Source of the DNA: JBBRXJ01 sp038248505
Lineage (GTDB): Bacteria; Bacteroidota; Bacteroidia; Bacteroidales; JBBRXJ01
Direction of reading: 5' to 3'
Assembly (NCBI GenBank): GCA_038248505.1
Contig: JBBRXJ010000008.1
Location: 1-58,036 of the forward strand
Length of the DNA: 58,036 bases
This document shows, piece by piece, positions 34,926 through 45,610 of the stretch (position 1 is its first letter; each line of letters opens with the position of its first letter). Made by a program: the position numbers and the translations under genes. The notes below the pieces were generated by a model. That model saw nothing but the letters and a program-made list of their open reading frames with translations, had not been told where the DNA came from and did not search any database.

Positions 34926-37529
34926 ATGAAACGAGTATTGTACGCCCTTTTTACGTTCACCTTTATAACGAATGTAAGTGCACAGTTATCTGAAAGCTTT
35001 AGTGATGCCAATTTTAATTCCCAACCTAAGTGGTATGGTGACACTGCAAAATATATTGTAAATAGTGACGCGTCATTACAACTTAAAGCAATACCACTAA
35101 ATGATACCGCATATTTAAGCTCCTTGAGTTCGGGAATTAATAATGCCGAGTGGCAAATACATATCGAAATGGATTTTAACCCCTCATCAAGTAATTATAT
35201 TCGCATTAATGTCGTTAGCGAATTGTCTGACATGAAATATTCCCCTAAAGGCTATCATATTAAAGCGGGCGGAACAGAGGATGAACTTAGCCTTTACCGC
35301 TGCAATGGATATAGTTCTGTAAAAATTATTGATGGCCGTGATGGAATTTTCAATACTTCTGTTGTAAAAGCAAATATAAAATTAACGCGTGATGCATTTG
35401 GTAATTGGCAACTATTCAGCGATACAACTTGTAGTGGTAATTTTATATCTGAAGGAACCTGCAAAGATACACTATACGACAAAACAAAATATTTTGGTTT
35501 AACCAGCGTTTTTTCAAAAACTCGTTCCAACCATTTTCGTTTTGATGATATTTTAATTAATGGTAGTAGTTATTCAGATACACTTGCTCCAAACATTACT
35601 AATTGCAGTATTTACAGCGATAGCAGTATAAAAATTGAATTTAACGAAACATGTTCTCATGAGAGCCTTTCAAATAAATTGCATTATGTCATCAATAATA
35701 ATACGATAAATGTTGACACACTAATTATTGATGCGAATCATCGTTCTGTTATTGTTTATTTTGATGATGCTTTGCCCTTGCGTAATCCATTTACGTTTGT
35801 TCTAAGTAATATTTGTGATGTTGAGGGAAATTGTATTGGTTCTCACAACAAAATATTTACATATTTTAAACCCTCCTTTCTCGACATTGTAATAAATGAA
35901 ATAATGGCTGACCCTGATCCTGCCGTGAGCCTTCCCGCAGTAGAATATATTGAGATTTATAATAGAAGTTCTTTCAATATTTCACTTTCTGGTTGGAAAA
36001 TTAAAGTTGGTAGTACATCTAAAAATATATCTTCAAAAACTTTATTAGCAAATAGTTTTTTATTAATATGTGAAGATGAATCTGCTCCCTTGTTATCTCC
36101 CTTTGCCCAAACCGACGGCATTTTTACAAGTTCTACCACTTTAACAAATTCAGGCAATTTAATAGAGCTGTATGATAACAAAAATCAATTAATATCTTTT
36201 GTCCAATATGATGACGACTGGTATGCTAACGCTACAAAAGCAGGCGGGGGTTGGTCACTTGAACAAATTGATCCATCAAACGCATGTGTCGGATTAGGCA
36301 ATTGGGCTGTATCAAAAGATGTAAAAGGGGGCTCCCCCGGACAACAAAATTCTGTATATACAAGCAATCCCGATAAGAGTATTCCGCGTATTACTGGATT
36401 AGAAGTATTGAACTCAAATACCATACGCGTATCTTTTAGTGAATATATTAGCAAAACAATTTTATTTAATTCATCAAATTATTTGGTTCAGCCGGGTTCT
36501 ATTCGCTGTACATCAGCCGTAGCTGATAGTCTTTTGCAAAATTGCATACTACTTAATTTAGATTTGGCTCTTGATAAAAATACACAATATACATTGTCGT
36601 CAGAAAATATTTGCGACTGTGCCTCAAATTGCATGAGTTCTGAAGATATTAATTCATTTGCCATTGCAGATGATCCTGATAGTCTCGATTTGGTTATTAA
36701 TGAAGTTTTATTTAACCCATATCTTTGCTGTTCCGATATGATAGAATTGTATAACAGAAGTAAAAAAGTTATTAGCACATCCGATTTACGTTTGGCTGAA
36801 TGGGACAAAAAAACGGGCATATACAATCCTGTTAAGCATTTAACAGAAACGGGCATATTACTTTTCCCCGGCGATTATTTAGCCATCACTACAAAACGTG
36901 ATGCATTGCTTTTGAATTATTTTTGTGCAAATGAAGAGGCTGTTATCGAAACTTCTGCGCTTCCTAGTATGAACAATGATGCCGGGCATATTTATCTCAT
37001 AAACAAATCGCAAAAATGTATTGATGAAATAGCATATACCGAAAGCATGCATTATGCTTTCTTACAAAATAAAGAAGGAGTATCATTAGAACGTATTAAC
37101 CCAGAACGGCCGTCAAACGACCTAAGTAATTGGCATTCGGCTGCTGAGGATGTTGGATTTGCTACGCCTGGTTACAAAAATTCTCAATATACAGATGTTT
37201 TAACAGCTACTGACAAAATAATTATTGATCCTGAATTATTCTCTCCCGATAACGATGGATATCACGATCAACTGAACATAGCATATAAACTCAATAAAAC
37301 CGGATATACCGCAACAGCTGCAATATTTGATGCTGCTGGGCGTCGTGTTCGTTTGCTTAAAAATAATGAGTTACTAAGTAATGAAGGCTCTTTTTCATGG
37401 GATGGCGTTACAGACAATGGAACAAAAGCAGCAATTGGAATTTATATTATATATATTGAAATGTTTGAACCCAATGGTGGTGTTGAACATTTTAAAAAGG
37501 TATGCGTGGTGGCAGAAAAAATTAATTGA
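34926..37529 (+). CDS. Large secreted protein with lamin-tail domains and C-terminal FlgD-like Ig domain
   Basis: The 867-aa protein has a signal peptide (MKRVLYALFTFTFITNVSAQ). Two lamin-tail domains are marked by LDIVINEIMADPDPAVSLPA with EYIEIYNRSSF, and LDLVINEVLFNPYLCCSDM. Ig-like stretches lie before each (VRISFSEY-type). The end IDPELFSPDNDGYHDQLNIA then RRVRLLKNNELLSNEG and WDGVTDNGTKAAIGIYI is a FlgD-like/CHU-type module common in type IX exported proteins. Its role (adhesion or matrix) is inferred. Confidence 0.75.
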   Translation: MKRVLYALFTFTFITNVSAQLSESFSDANFNSQPKWYGDTAKYIVNSDASLQLKAIPLNDTAYLSSLSSGINNAEWQIHIEMDFNPSSSNYIRINVVSELSDMKYSPKGYHIKAGGTEDELSLYRCNGYSSVKIIDGRDGIFNTSVVKANIKLTRDAFGNWQLFSDTTCSGNFISEGTCKDTLYDKTKYFGLTSVFSKTRSNHFRFDDILINGSSYSDTLAPNITNCSIYSDSSIKIEFNETCSHESLSNKLHYVINNNTINVDTLIIDANHRSVIVYFDDALPLRNPFTFVLSNICDVEGNCIGSHNKIFTYFKPSFLDIVINEIMADPDPAVSLPAVEYIEIYNRSSFNISLSGWKIKVGSTSKNISSKTLLANSFLLICEDESAPLLSPFAQTDGIFTSSTTLTNSGNLIELYDNKNQLISFVQYDDDWYANATKAGGGWSLEQIDPSNACVGLGNWAVSKDVKGGSPGQQNSVYTSNPDKSIPRITGLEVLNSNTIRVSFSEYISKTILFNSSNYLVQPGSIRCTSAVADSLLQNCILLNLDLALDKNTQYTLSSENICDCASNCMSSEDINSFAIADDPDSLDLVINEVLFNPYLCCSDMIELYNRSKKVISTSDLRLAEWDKKTGIYNPVKHLTETGILLFPGDYLAITTKRDALLLNYFCANEEAVIETSALPSMNNDAGHIYLINKSQKCIDEIAYTESMHYAFLQNKEGVSLERINPERPSNDLSNWHSAAEDVGFATPGYKNSQYTDVLTATDKIIIDPELFSPDNDGYHDQLNIAYKLNKTGYTATAAIFDAAGRRVRLLKNNELLSNEGSFSWDGVTDNGTKAAIGIYIIYIEMFEPNGGVEHFKKVCVVAEKIN

Positions 37530-37921
37530 AGGCAAAACACTGGCTATTATCCGAGGCAGAAAACCAAAAAAATACATTAAAACGCTTTTATAATTTAAAA
37601 TTGAACGCAGTGGAGTCGCCCTTTGTGGTGTTTCTGCTCTGTTTTCATCTCGGCGAATGCATAAAATCGATGAACTGAAATATTTTATTAAATATTAAAG
37701 AGAACTATGATAATTATCATTAAACTGTATTTAACAGATTGATAAACTTTTAGCCTTTAAAATTTGATATTAATAAATATTTGATATTATTAAATATTTA
37801 TGATATAGCATATTACATCTTAAGCTGAATTTAAATACTTTTTAAAATTCTTTAAAAAAATTTGATTCATAGCTTAAAAAGGGGTATATTTCACATTGAT
37901 AAAAACTAAAAACAGAATATC
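37530..37921. other. Gap with promoter of the giant repeat protein
   Basis: No gene is evident. A promoter-like pair occurs at TTTG (37861-37864) and TATATTTC (37885-37892), 20 bases apart, 30 bases before the start codon of the next gene. The last base of the -7 box departs from consensus. Confidence 0.45.
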
Positions 37922-40900
37922 ATGAACAACTTTTTTACCAATACACGTCGTAACGTGTTAAGCATTCTTTTTATGATGGCATGCTTTTTTTCTGCTCAAG
38001 CACAATTAACCATCACGCCAACAGTAACCGATGCTACTGATAAAAACTCAGTCACCGGAAGTATAAGCCTAGTAGTAACTGGTGGCACTACCCCCTATAC
38101 CTATAGTTGGAGTAATGGGGCAACAACCCAAAACTTAAATGCACTACATGCAGGTGCCTATTATGTAACAGTTGCCGATATGGCAACTACAGCCTATGCT
38201 ACTGTTTTTGTTTATTCAGCAAATGGTTGCGGCTTTATAGTCGCAAAAAATATTACGGGAGCTACATCTCCATCAGATACATCGGGTAGCATAGAAATAA
38301 CGAATGTTACTAGCGGCACAATACCCTACACTTACACTTGGCTCGATGATTCAAATAATATCACTAATTTGCGTTTTAATTTATCACCAGGCAACTATTC
38401 TGTAGCCATTCAAGATAGCACAGGTTGCGCACAGAAAGAAACATACACAGTAGATTCTACAATGCCATGTGTTATGTCTGTATACGCTTATGGCTACCCA
38501 ACGGGCAATGCATCAAAACAAGATGGATCAATAATGCTTAGTATATCCGATGGGGTAACGCCTTTTACAATAAAAGTAAATACCAATACTGTTATTAAAA
38601 ATGATCCGAATACCTCTATTGATTCACTTGGTGCAGGTTTATACAATCTTATAGTTACCGACTCTGTTGGTTGTAAAGATACTATATCAGCTGAAGTGAG
38701 CATTGACCCTAAAAAATATTGTAATCTATTTAATGTGTATCAATATAGCATTGATGCTTCTGCGCCTGGTGTAAGCGATGGAATGGCCTACTTAACTATT
38801 ATGAATTCCATGGCTAAATCTACTGTAAATTATATGTGGAGCAATGGCGCAACAACCGATACTATTAAGAACTTAGCATTTGGTGAATATAATTACACCG
38901 TCACAAATTCTGATGGTTGCAACAGATCTGGCATGGTACTAGTAAAAGAAACGGCTTGCACAACTGACTATTTCAACTATATTTCTGTACAATATATTGA
39001 TCCATCAAATAGTACTGCAAATGGTATGATACAATTGCCTGATACGGTAATGAATGATACAAGTACAGTCGTTTCTTACCTTTGGAGTACAGGAGCTACT
39101 AGCAATAAAATTGAAAACCTTGGCCCCGGTTATTATTCAGCTATTGCTACATTAAGCTCAGGTTGCCATTTATTTTTTAGCCACGAATTACATATGGGTA
39201 CTGATACATGTACTACAAAAGCCATTTTTAGTACTACTACACAATTTTTTGATGGCGATTCAACTTTGGTGCCACTAAACAATATGAGCAGCAATTATCA
39301 CAAAATATATTGGTCGTTTGGTGATGGTAGTTATTCAGAGGATTCTGTATCTCATCATAAGTACACAAAAGATGGTTTTTATGATGTATATCTTACTGTA
39401 TGGGATACCATAACCGATTGCTCTAGCACTACACAAAAATCTATTTATGTTAATGTTCTTAACGATACATCGAGCATAATTTGTAATGCAGAATTCAACA
39501 TCAATCAAATCGACTCCTTAATACAAATCATCAATAGCTCTATCGGTAGTAATCTAACGTATTACTTTGATTTTGGCACAGGCATTAGCTCAACAAAAGA
39601 AAATCCAAAATATGTTTATGCACAAAACGGGTATTATAGCATCTCCTTATACATATATGACACCTTAAACTACTGCTATGATAATTATATTAAAACAATA
39701 GCGATAAACATGAAGAGCGATACTTCAAAAATTTGTAATGTGACTTTCAATAAAAATATAATTGGGAATCAAGTAAACTTAACAAATAATAACATCAGCT
39801 TAAATTATTCCTACACATGGAGCTATGGCGATGGAACCTATGATTATAGTGCAAACGGTAAACACACCTATACACTTCCTGGCTATTACTATGTTAGCCT
39901 CAATGTGTATGATACTGTAACAGGATGTCAAAACTACTTCTATGATGAAGTGTATATTGTAGGTGATAGCACAACAAACTGTAATGCAAAATTCCGTACA
40001 ATTAAAAACAACTCAACTGTTAGTTTCATTAACGAATCGAATGGAAGCGCTTTAAAATATTTCTGGGATTTTGGCGACTTTAGCTATAGTAACTCAAATA
40101 GTGTTAAAAACCCAAAATATACTTATAACGCCAGTGGTTTATACAATGTTTATCTCAGCATTTGGGATACTATTTCTGGCTGCGTAAGTTATATGAATGA
40201 TGAGATAGCAATAGGTACTGGTAATGATTCTTTAATGGTTTTACCTGCAACTGCTGACTTTACATTTACTATAAATCAAACGAGTAAAACAATTAATCTA
40301 TCAAGTAAATCTGCAGGTACAGTTAGTACTGCCTATTGGACTTATGGTGATGGCGAATATGGAACGGGCAACACCGGACAACATACCTACGCCTATCCAG
40401 GTTATTTTAATGTTTGCCTATATATTTTTGATAGTGTAACAGGAACCACGGCACAATCTTGTAAAGAATTACGTATTGGTAGCTCCTGCGATATAAATGC
40501 TTCATTTGCCTATTTTATTGATCCTGTTTCAAAAAAACTTACTTTAACAGATAAATCAACTGGTGGTGTTAATTCTTGGTTCTGGAATTTAGGAGACGGA
40601 ACCACCAGCTCCAATAAAAATGATAGCAAAACCTATACAACTGCTGGTTTCTATTTAGTAAGTCTTGCCGTTCGCGACACTTTAAATGGCTGTGCCGATT
40701 ATGATGCTGCCTTTATTCAAGTGGGTACTGCCGATTGTAAAGCTGATTTTGATTATAATGTAAATGCCGCTACGAACACAGTAACATTAACAAACAAATC
40801 AAAAGGCACACTTGCCAATTCTTTCTGGATGTTTGATGATGGCTCTTATGAATTAAACACCAACCCAACACATACTTTTGATGCTGCTGGACGCTATTAT

Positions 40901-42262
40901 GTAGGCTTAACTATTATTGACAATACGGGTCTTTGTGTTGACTATACTGAAAAATATATTCAAATAGGCATCATTGAATGTAGTGCCAATTTTAGCACTT
41001 ATGTAGATACAAAAGACAATACAGCATATTTTAGCAATAAGAGCATAGGCGCATCGACCAGTCTTTATTGGACATTTGGCGATGGTTCTTACTCAACCGA
41101 TTTGCAACCAAAACACAAATTCACAAATCCAGGGTATTACACTGTGGCATTATACACCTATAATAGCGTAAATGCTTGTATGGATTATTATGAAGAAAAT
41201 GTTTTGATAAGCAGCATGGCCAATGATTGTGAAGCCAATTTTGTTTACATAGTAAACTTTAAAAACGTTAAATTTACCGATAAATCAGAGGGTACAGGCT
41301 TAAGTTATATATGGAACTTTGGCGATAATACGGCCAATGTAACTGCAAAAAACCCATCACACGATTATAAAAAAACAGGTATTTATGAGGTTTGTTTATT
41401 GGTTAAAAATGCAAGCAACATTCAGAATATTACATGTAAAACTATTAACGTATCATCTGTTACCGCTGATAATTGCATAAGTGATTTTGCCTTTATCGTT
41501 GATAGTATTACTAAAAAAGTTCAATTCTCAGATCTTTCTACAGGTAAACCCAACACATGGAAATGGTACTTTGGCGATGGAGATAGTGCTAGCACAAGTG
41601 ATGTTCAGCATACCTATGCAACACGCAATTTCTATATTGCGCAACTAACAACAACAAACACAAACACCAATTGCCAAAGTACAACATACAAACTCATTAA
41701 CGTAGGTGATTCTAATACGTTGAAAGGGAATTTCGCTTATGTTGATTCCGTTAGCAATCATAAAGCATCTGGTTATCCTGTTGACTTTGTTGGTATATCA
41801 CACGGTGATGCCGCTAAGTTGAAATGGTCTTTTGGTGATAACTCTGCTGTTGATTCAACATCACTTAACCCACGTCACGTGTATGCAAATCCTGGCACCT
41901 ATACTGTTTGTCTCACTATTTCTGATCCTATAACAGGTGAAGAAGATACTCAATGTAATACCGTTAAAGTTGGCGGCTCAAGTGATGTAACAGAGATACA
42001 AATAGCTCAATCTACTTTGGCATGTTATCCAAATCCTGCGGATGATTATACAACCATTGATTACAGCTTAATAAGTGAAAGTGCCGTTAATATTACTCTT
42101 TACTCTGTTGAGGGAACTAAATTGGCTGTTATGGTTAATACCAAAAAACAAATAGGGTCGCATAGTTTAATTTACAATTTAAAAGAACTTAGCGCCGGTA
42201 GTTATTACATAAAAATGATTACAAATACCGAAAGTATAACCAAAAAGCTAATCGTAAAATAA
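37922..42262 (+). CDS. Giant secreted SprB/PKD-repeat protein with type IX sorting tail
   Basis: The 1446-aa protein has a signal peptide. The first third holds SprB-type repeats (SISLVVTGGTTPYTYSWSNG, NYMWSNGATTDTIKNLAFGE and more). I count 11 PKD-type blocks after it, each with a W-x-FGDG-like core such as YWSFGDGSYSEDS, YTWSYGDGTYDYS and LKWSFGDNSAVDS. The C-terminus (CYPNPADDYTTIDYSLISES, ending LSAGSYYIKMITN and TKKLIVK) is a type A sorting domain. It should be exported by type IX secretion and anchored on the surface, where it may act in adhesion. A terminator follows. Confidence 0.88.
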   Translation: MNNFFTNTRRNVLSILFMMACFFSAQAQLTITPTVTDATDKNSVTGSISLVVTGGTTPYTYSWSNGATTQNLNALHAGAYYVTVADMATTAYATVFVYSANGCGFIVAKNITGATSPSDTSGSIEITNVTSGTIPYTYTWLDDSNNITNLRFNLSPGNYSVAIQDSTGCAQKETYTVDSTMPCVMSVYAYGYPTGNASKQDGSIMLSISDGVTPFTIKVNTNTVIKNDPNTSIDSLGAGLYNLIVTDSVGCKDTISAEVSIDPKKYCNLFNVYQYSIDASAPGVSDGMAYLTIMNSMAKSTVNYMWSNGATTDTIKNLAFGEYNYTVTNSDGCNRSGMVLVKETACTTDYFNYISVQYIDPSNSTANGMIQLPDTVMNDTSTVVSYLWSTGATSNKIENLGPGYYSAIATLSSGCHLFFSHELHMGTDTCTTKAIFSTTTQFFDGDSTLVPLNNMSSNYHKIYWSFGDGSYSEDSVSHHKYTKDGFYDVYLTVWDTITDCSSTTQKSIYVNVLNDTSSIICNAEFNINQIDSLIQIINSSIGSNLTYYFDFGTGISSTKENPKYVYAQNGYYSISLYIYDTLNYCYDNYIKTIAINMKSDTSKICNVTFNKNIIGNQVNLTNNNISLNYSYTWSYGDGTYDYSANGKHTYTLPGYYYVSLNVYDTVTGCQNYFYDEVYIVGDSTTNCNAKFRTIKNNSTVSFINESNGSALKYFWDFGDFSYSNSNSVKNPKYTYNASGLYNVYLSIWDTISGCVSYMNDEIAIGTGNDSLMVLPATADFTFTINQTSKTINLSSKSAGTVSTAYWTYGDGEYGTGNTGQHTYAYPGYFNVCLYIFDSVTGTTAQSCKELRIGSSCDINASFAYFIDPVSKKLTLTDKSTGGVNSWFWNLGDGTTSSNKNDSKTYTTAGFYLVSLAVRDTLNGCADYDAAFIQVGTADCKADFDYNVNAATNTVTLTNKSKGTLANSFWMFDDGSYELNTNPTHTFDAAGRYYVGLTIIDNTGLCVDYTEKYIQIGIIECSANFSTYVDTKDNTAYFSNKSIGASTSLYWTFGDGSYSTDLQPKHKFTNPGYYTVALYTYNSVNACMDYYEENVLISSMANDCEANFVYIVNFKNVKFTDKSEGTGLSYIWNFGDNTANVTAKNPSHDYKKTGIYEVCLLVKNASNIQNITCKTINVSSVTADNCISDFAFIVDSITKKVQFSDLSTGKPNTWKWYFGDGDSASTSDVQHTYATRNFYIAQLTTTNTNTNCQSTTYKLINVGDSNTLKGNFAYVDSVSNHKASGYPVDFVGISHGDAAKLKWSFGDNSAVDSTSLNPRHVYANPGTYTVCLTISDPITGEEDTQCNTVKVGGSSDVTEIQIAQSTLACYPNPADDYTTIDYSLISESAVNITLYSVEGTKLAVMVNTKKQIGSHSLIYNLKELSAGSYYIKMITNTESITKKLIVK

Positions 42263-42282
42263 ACGATAAACAATCCTAAATA

Positions 42283-42314
42283 AAAAAACCTCCAGCAAAA
42301 ACTGGAGGTTTTTT
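42283..42314 (+). terminator. Intrinsic terminator after the giant repeat protein gene
   Basis: CCTCCAG pairs with CTGGAGG around a six-base loop, flanked by an A run and a T run that extend the stem. Confidence 0.88.
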
Positions 42315-42633
42315 ATTTTCAAGAAATCAATCTTTTTTTAATGCCATTCAGAAATTAACTCAAAATCACACCCAATATAATATAACCTTGCCCTGAATGT
42401 ACAATAGCTAAATAAACACTAAATCTTTCGAAGCCAATAAAACGGCCAATTGTCAATAAATAATACAAATATTGAGATTAAAATTGCACCAATTTAAAGA
42501 CATTAAAGATTGAAAAACGAAGATCGCTCAAAAACAAGGGGTTTATGGTATAAATAAAAAAGACAATAAATCATAAGTATCTAATATACATAATTATATA
42601 TAAAATAATCTATTAATATTCCGCTAGTATAAA

Positions 42634-42665
42634 TTGTTTTTTTATTTAAGGAATATTTATATTTG
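42634..42665 (+). promoter_or_regulatory. Promoter of the Fe-S scaffold-like / GGGtGRT pair
   Basis: TTG (42634-42636), 21 bases, TATATTTG (42658-42665), 35 bases before the start codon. It matches the consensus of this phylum. Confidence 0.6.
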
Positions 42666-42700
42666 CCCATATTTAATTCAAAACAAAAAAAATAATTAAT

Positions 42701-43393
42701 ATGAGTTTTACACACGAAGTAGAAAGTATGATTTGTGTTGCACAAGGGGCAAATCATGGACCTGCTCCGATACCTGAAGAGGGTCGGTGGGTTAAGGCAA
42801 AAGAAGTAAAAGACATTTCTGGTTTAACACATGGAGTAGGATGGTGTGCCCCTCAACAAGGCGCTTGCAAACTTACCCTTAATGTTAAAGAAGGCATTAT
42901 TCAGGAAGCTTTGATTGAAACCATAGGTTGCACGGGTATGACCCATTCTGCAGCAATGGCATCTGAAATTTTACCTGGCAAAACAATTTTAGAAGCATTA
43001 AATACCGATTTGGTTTGTGATGCTATAAATGTGGCTATGCGCGAGTTGTTTTTGCAAATCGTTTATGGACGTACGCAAACCGCATTTTCTGAAGGTGGTT
43101 TACCAATTGGTGCTGGTCTTGAAGATTTAGGTAAAGGCTTACGCGGCGTTACTGGTACTTTATATGGTACGGTTGCAAAAGGTCCTCGCTACCTTGAAAT
43201 GGCTGAGGGTTATATTACCAAAATTGGGCTCGATGCGGGAAATGAAATTATCGGTTACGAATTCGTTAGCCTTGGCCGTATGATGGATATGATTAAAACC
43301 GGTACCGACGCTAATGAAGCATTAAAAAAGGCTTCTGGCAAATATGGCCGTATTGAAGATGCAGTGAAAATTATTGACCCACGTAAAGAATAG
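42701..43393 (+). CDS. Iron-sulfur cluster assembly scaffold-like protein
   Basis: The 230-aa protein contains VGWCAPQQGACKLTLNV and IGCTGMTHSAAMASEI, a NifU/IscU-like arrangement of Cys that could hold an Fe-S cluster. It ends with a helical LGRMMDMIKTGTD stretch. It is always paired, in my memory of related genomes, with the GGGtGRT protein, whose gene begins 12 bp downstream. The function of the pair is not known. Confidence 0.65.
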   Translation: MSFTHEVESMICVAQGANHGPAPIPEEGRWVKAKEVKDISGLTHGVGWCAPQQGACKLTLNVKEGIIQEALIETIGCTGMTHSAAMASEILPGKTILEALNTDLVCDAINVAMRELFLQIVYGRTQTAFSEGGLPIGAGLEDLGKGLRGVTGTLYGTVAKGPRYLEMAEGYITKIGLDAGNEIIGYEFVSLGRMMDMIKTGTDANEALKKASGKYGRIEDAVKIIDPRKE

Positions 43394-43405
43394 GAGGAAT
43401 ATACA

Positions 43406-44398
43406 ATGAAATTATTTGAAAGTTACGATAGACGAATAAGTAAAATTAATGGTGTACTTAATTCGCACGGTATTTCTTCTATTGAAGAAGCCAAAAAAAT
43501 ATGTGATACCAAAGGGGTAGATGTTTATAAAATAGTAAAAGACATTCAACCTATCGCTTTTGAAAATGCTATGTGGGCTTACATTGTAGGCGCTGCTATT
43601 GCAATTAAAAAGGGACAAACAAAAGCTGCTGATATTGCTGCTACCTTGGGCGAAGGTCTTCAAGCTTTTTGTATTCCGGGTTCAGTAGCTGACGATCGTA
43701 AGGTTGGTATTGGACATGGTAATCTTGCTGCTATGTTACTTCGCGAAGAAACTAAATGCTTTGCTTTTTTAGCCGGTCATGAATCATTTGCCGCTGCTGA
43801 AGGAGCCATTGGTATTGCTAAATCAGCAAACCGCGTGCGTACAGAACCTTTGCGAGTTATATTAAATGGTTTAGGCAAAGATGCAGCTAAAATTATTTCA
43901 CGTATCAATGGCTTTACCTATGTTCAAACTCAATTTGATTATGCAACTGGTGAGCTAAAAGAAGTTTCACGTATTGCTTATTCAGTTGGTGACAAAGCTA
44001 AAGTAAATTGCTATGGTGCTGATGATGTTCGCGAAGGTGTTGCTATTTTGCATAGCGAAGGTGTTGATGTTTCAATAACAGGAAATTCAACAAATCCTAC
44101 ACGCTTTCAACATCCTGTTGCTGGTACATACAAAAAAGAATGTATTGAACAAGGTAAGAAATATTTTTCTGTTGCTTCCGGTGGTGGTACAGGTCGTACA
44201 TTACATCCTGATAATATGGGTGCTGGTCCTGCTTCTTATGGTATGACCGATACAATGGGTCGTATGCATTCCGATGCTCAGTTTGCTGGATCATCTTCTG
44301 TTCCTGCTCACGTTGAGATGATGGGATTAATAGGAATGGGGAACAACCCAATGGTAGGCGCATCTGTTGCTGTTGCTGTCGCTGTATCGCAAGCATAA
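43406..44398 (+). CDS. GGGtGRT family protein
   Basis: This 330-aa protein carries the family signature in FSVASGGGTGRTLHPDNMG near residue 256, plus GNLAAMLLREETKCFAFLAG and VEMMGLIGMGNNPMVGAS. The Gly/Ala-rich strands suggest a nucleotide or cofactor binding fold. Its role is unknown. The small gap to the scaffold-like gene and the shared promoter and terminator show a two-gene operon. Confidence 0.8.
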   Translation: MKLFESYDRRISKINGVLNSHGISSIEEAKKICDTKGVDVYKIVKDIQPIAFENAMWAYIVGAAIAIKKGQTKAADIAATLGEGLQAFCIPGSVADDRKVGIGHGNLAAMLLREETKCFAFLAGHESFAAAEGAIGIAKSANRVRTEPLRVILNGLGKDAAKIISRINGFTYVQTQFDYATGELKEVSRIAYSVGDKAKVNCYGADDVREGVAILHSEGVDVSITGNSTNPTRFQHPVAGTYKKECIEQGKKYFSVASGGGTGRTLHPDNMGAGPASYGMTDTMGRMHSDAQFAGSSSVPAHVEMMGLIGMGNNPMVGASVAVAVAVSQA

Positions 44399-44415
44399 TA
44401 AAGAATAATTCATTT

Positions 44416-44450
44416 AAATGGATTGGCGGAGATTCTGTCAATCCATTTTT
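44416..44450 (+). terminator. Intrinsic terminator after the GGGtGRT gene
   Basis: AAATGGATTG pairs with CAATCCATTT around a 13-base loop and is followed by T residues. Confidence 0.75.
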
Positions 44451-44803
44451 TATATCTATAAGTCGCAATCCTACTTTTTCATCTTTTGCCCTCAAAAAGC
44501 AAAATCAATAGATCCTTGGGTAAAAATCTCAGTTAAACAAAATACCTAAGCGCACTCAAAAGAAATGTAACATTCACAAAAAATACAGAATAAGAAGTTG
44601 CTGCTAGTTCCTTTATCCCATAAGAACAAAATAACAGTAAAAAATACTACATTTAGTATCATACCACCAACAGAAAAATTCATTTGTTTATCGGGTATTT
44701 TCGGTCATTTAACGGAAATCCATTTCATTGGCTTTTTTCATAATGTATATTTACCAAATAAATAAGCAAATTGCTTTCTAAACAATACTAACAATTTAAA
44801 ATT
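44451..44803. other. Gene-free stretch before the LiaF-like gene
   Basis: I see no open frame of interest, and TATATTTA near 44748 is only a partial -7 box. Confidence 0.35.
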
Positions 44804-45337
44804 ATGAAAATGAGCGCAGGTTTAATTTTAGGAATATTTGTAATCTTAATAGGTACAAGTATTATTTTAAAGGGATTTGGAATTGATTTTCCGTTCTTTA
44901 AAATTATTTTTGGTTTACTAATTGTTGCTTTTGGTATAAAGGTAATGATGGGCGGATTTGGCATGAAATGCCACAAATATAATCGTAATAATGTAATTTT
45001 TTCAGAGATGCATTTTAGAGGAAATGATGTGCATAGTCGTGAATCTAATGTAATTTTTGGCGGCGGTAAATACGATTTACGTGATTTGAAACCCCTTGAT
45101 AAAAATATTGATGTAACCATTCACACCGTTTTTGGAGGTACTGAAATAATTCTTGACAAAGAAATTCCGTTTAAAATCGTTGCTAATTCTGCATTTGGAG
45201 GCGTTGAATTACCTGAAGGAAATACAATTGCTTTTGGAACAAATGAATATCGTAGTCGTAATTTTAATGCAGATAGCGCACATATAAATATTAAGGTTGA
45301 TGTTGTTTTTGGTGGTGTTGAGTTTAAAGTATATTAA
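44804..45337 (+). CDS. LiaF-like cell-wall stress response membrane protein
   Basis: The 177-aa protein has two membrane helices at the N-terminus (SAGLILGIFVILIGTSIIL and FGLLIVAFGIKVMMGGFGM). A beta-rich C-terminal domain with repeated FGG motifs (NVIFGGGKYDLRD, TVFGGTEIIL, SAFGGVELPEG, VVFGGVEFKVY) follows. This is the layout of LiaF-type proteins and of the "cell wall-active antibiotics response" group. In Gram-positives LiaF controls a two-component system; its job here is unknown, and no partner kinase is nearby. Confidence 0.72.
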   Translation: MKMSAGLILGIFVILIGTSIILKGFGIDFPFFKIIFGLLIVAFGIKVMMGGFGMKCHKYNRNNVIFSEMHFRGNDVHSRESNVIFGGGKYDLRDLKPLDKNIDVTIHTVFGGTEIILDKEIPFKIVANSAFGGVELPEGNTIAFGTNEYRSRNFNADSAHINIKVDVVFGGVEFKVY

Positions 45338-45382
45338 TTCTAACGACATTAACTATCTAGCTTTATTGCTTCAATAAATACT

Positions 45383-45425
45383 AAAAAGCGTTTTCTTATA
45401 TTAAATTAAGATGACGCTTTTTTTA
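45383..45425 (+). terminator. Intrinsic terminator after the LiaF-like gene
   Basis: AAAAAGCG and CGCTTTTT form the base of a long AT-rich stem (with TCTTA/TAAGA inside) followed by a T run. Confidence 0.75.
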
Positions 45426-45610
45426 TAACCTTAAATCTTAATTATTGAAACAAAATTGTTTATTATGAAGTTCAATATCAAATACGAAAATCCCTTCTGG
45501 CTCAAGCTAAAACGATAGAGATATTTTTCAGCTCATATCAATCAAATACCAATCCAAAACAATATTTTGAGAGAAAAAATAGTATTTTTGCTATATTCAA
45601 AAAACAAATC

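Noticed and set aside
44097..44495. Minus-strand ORF rich in Gln over the end of the GGGtGRT gene
   Set aside because: It overlaps a well-conserved gene and its composition comes from that gene's codons.
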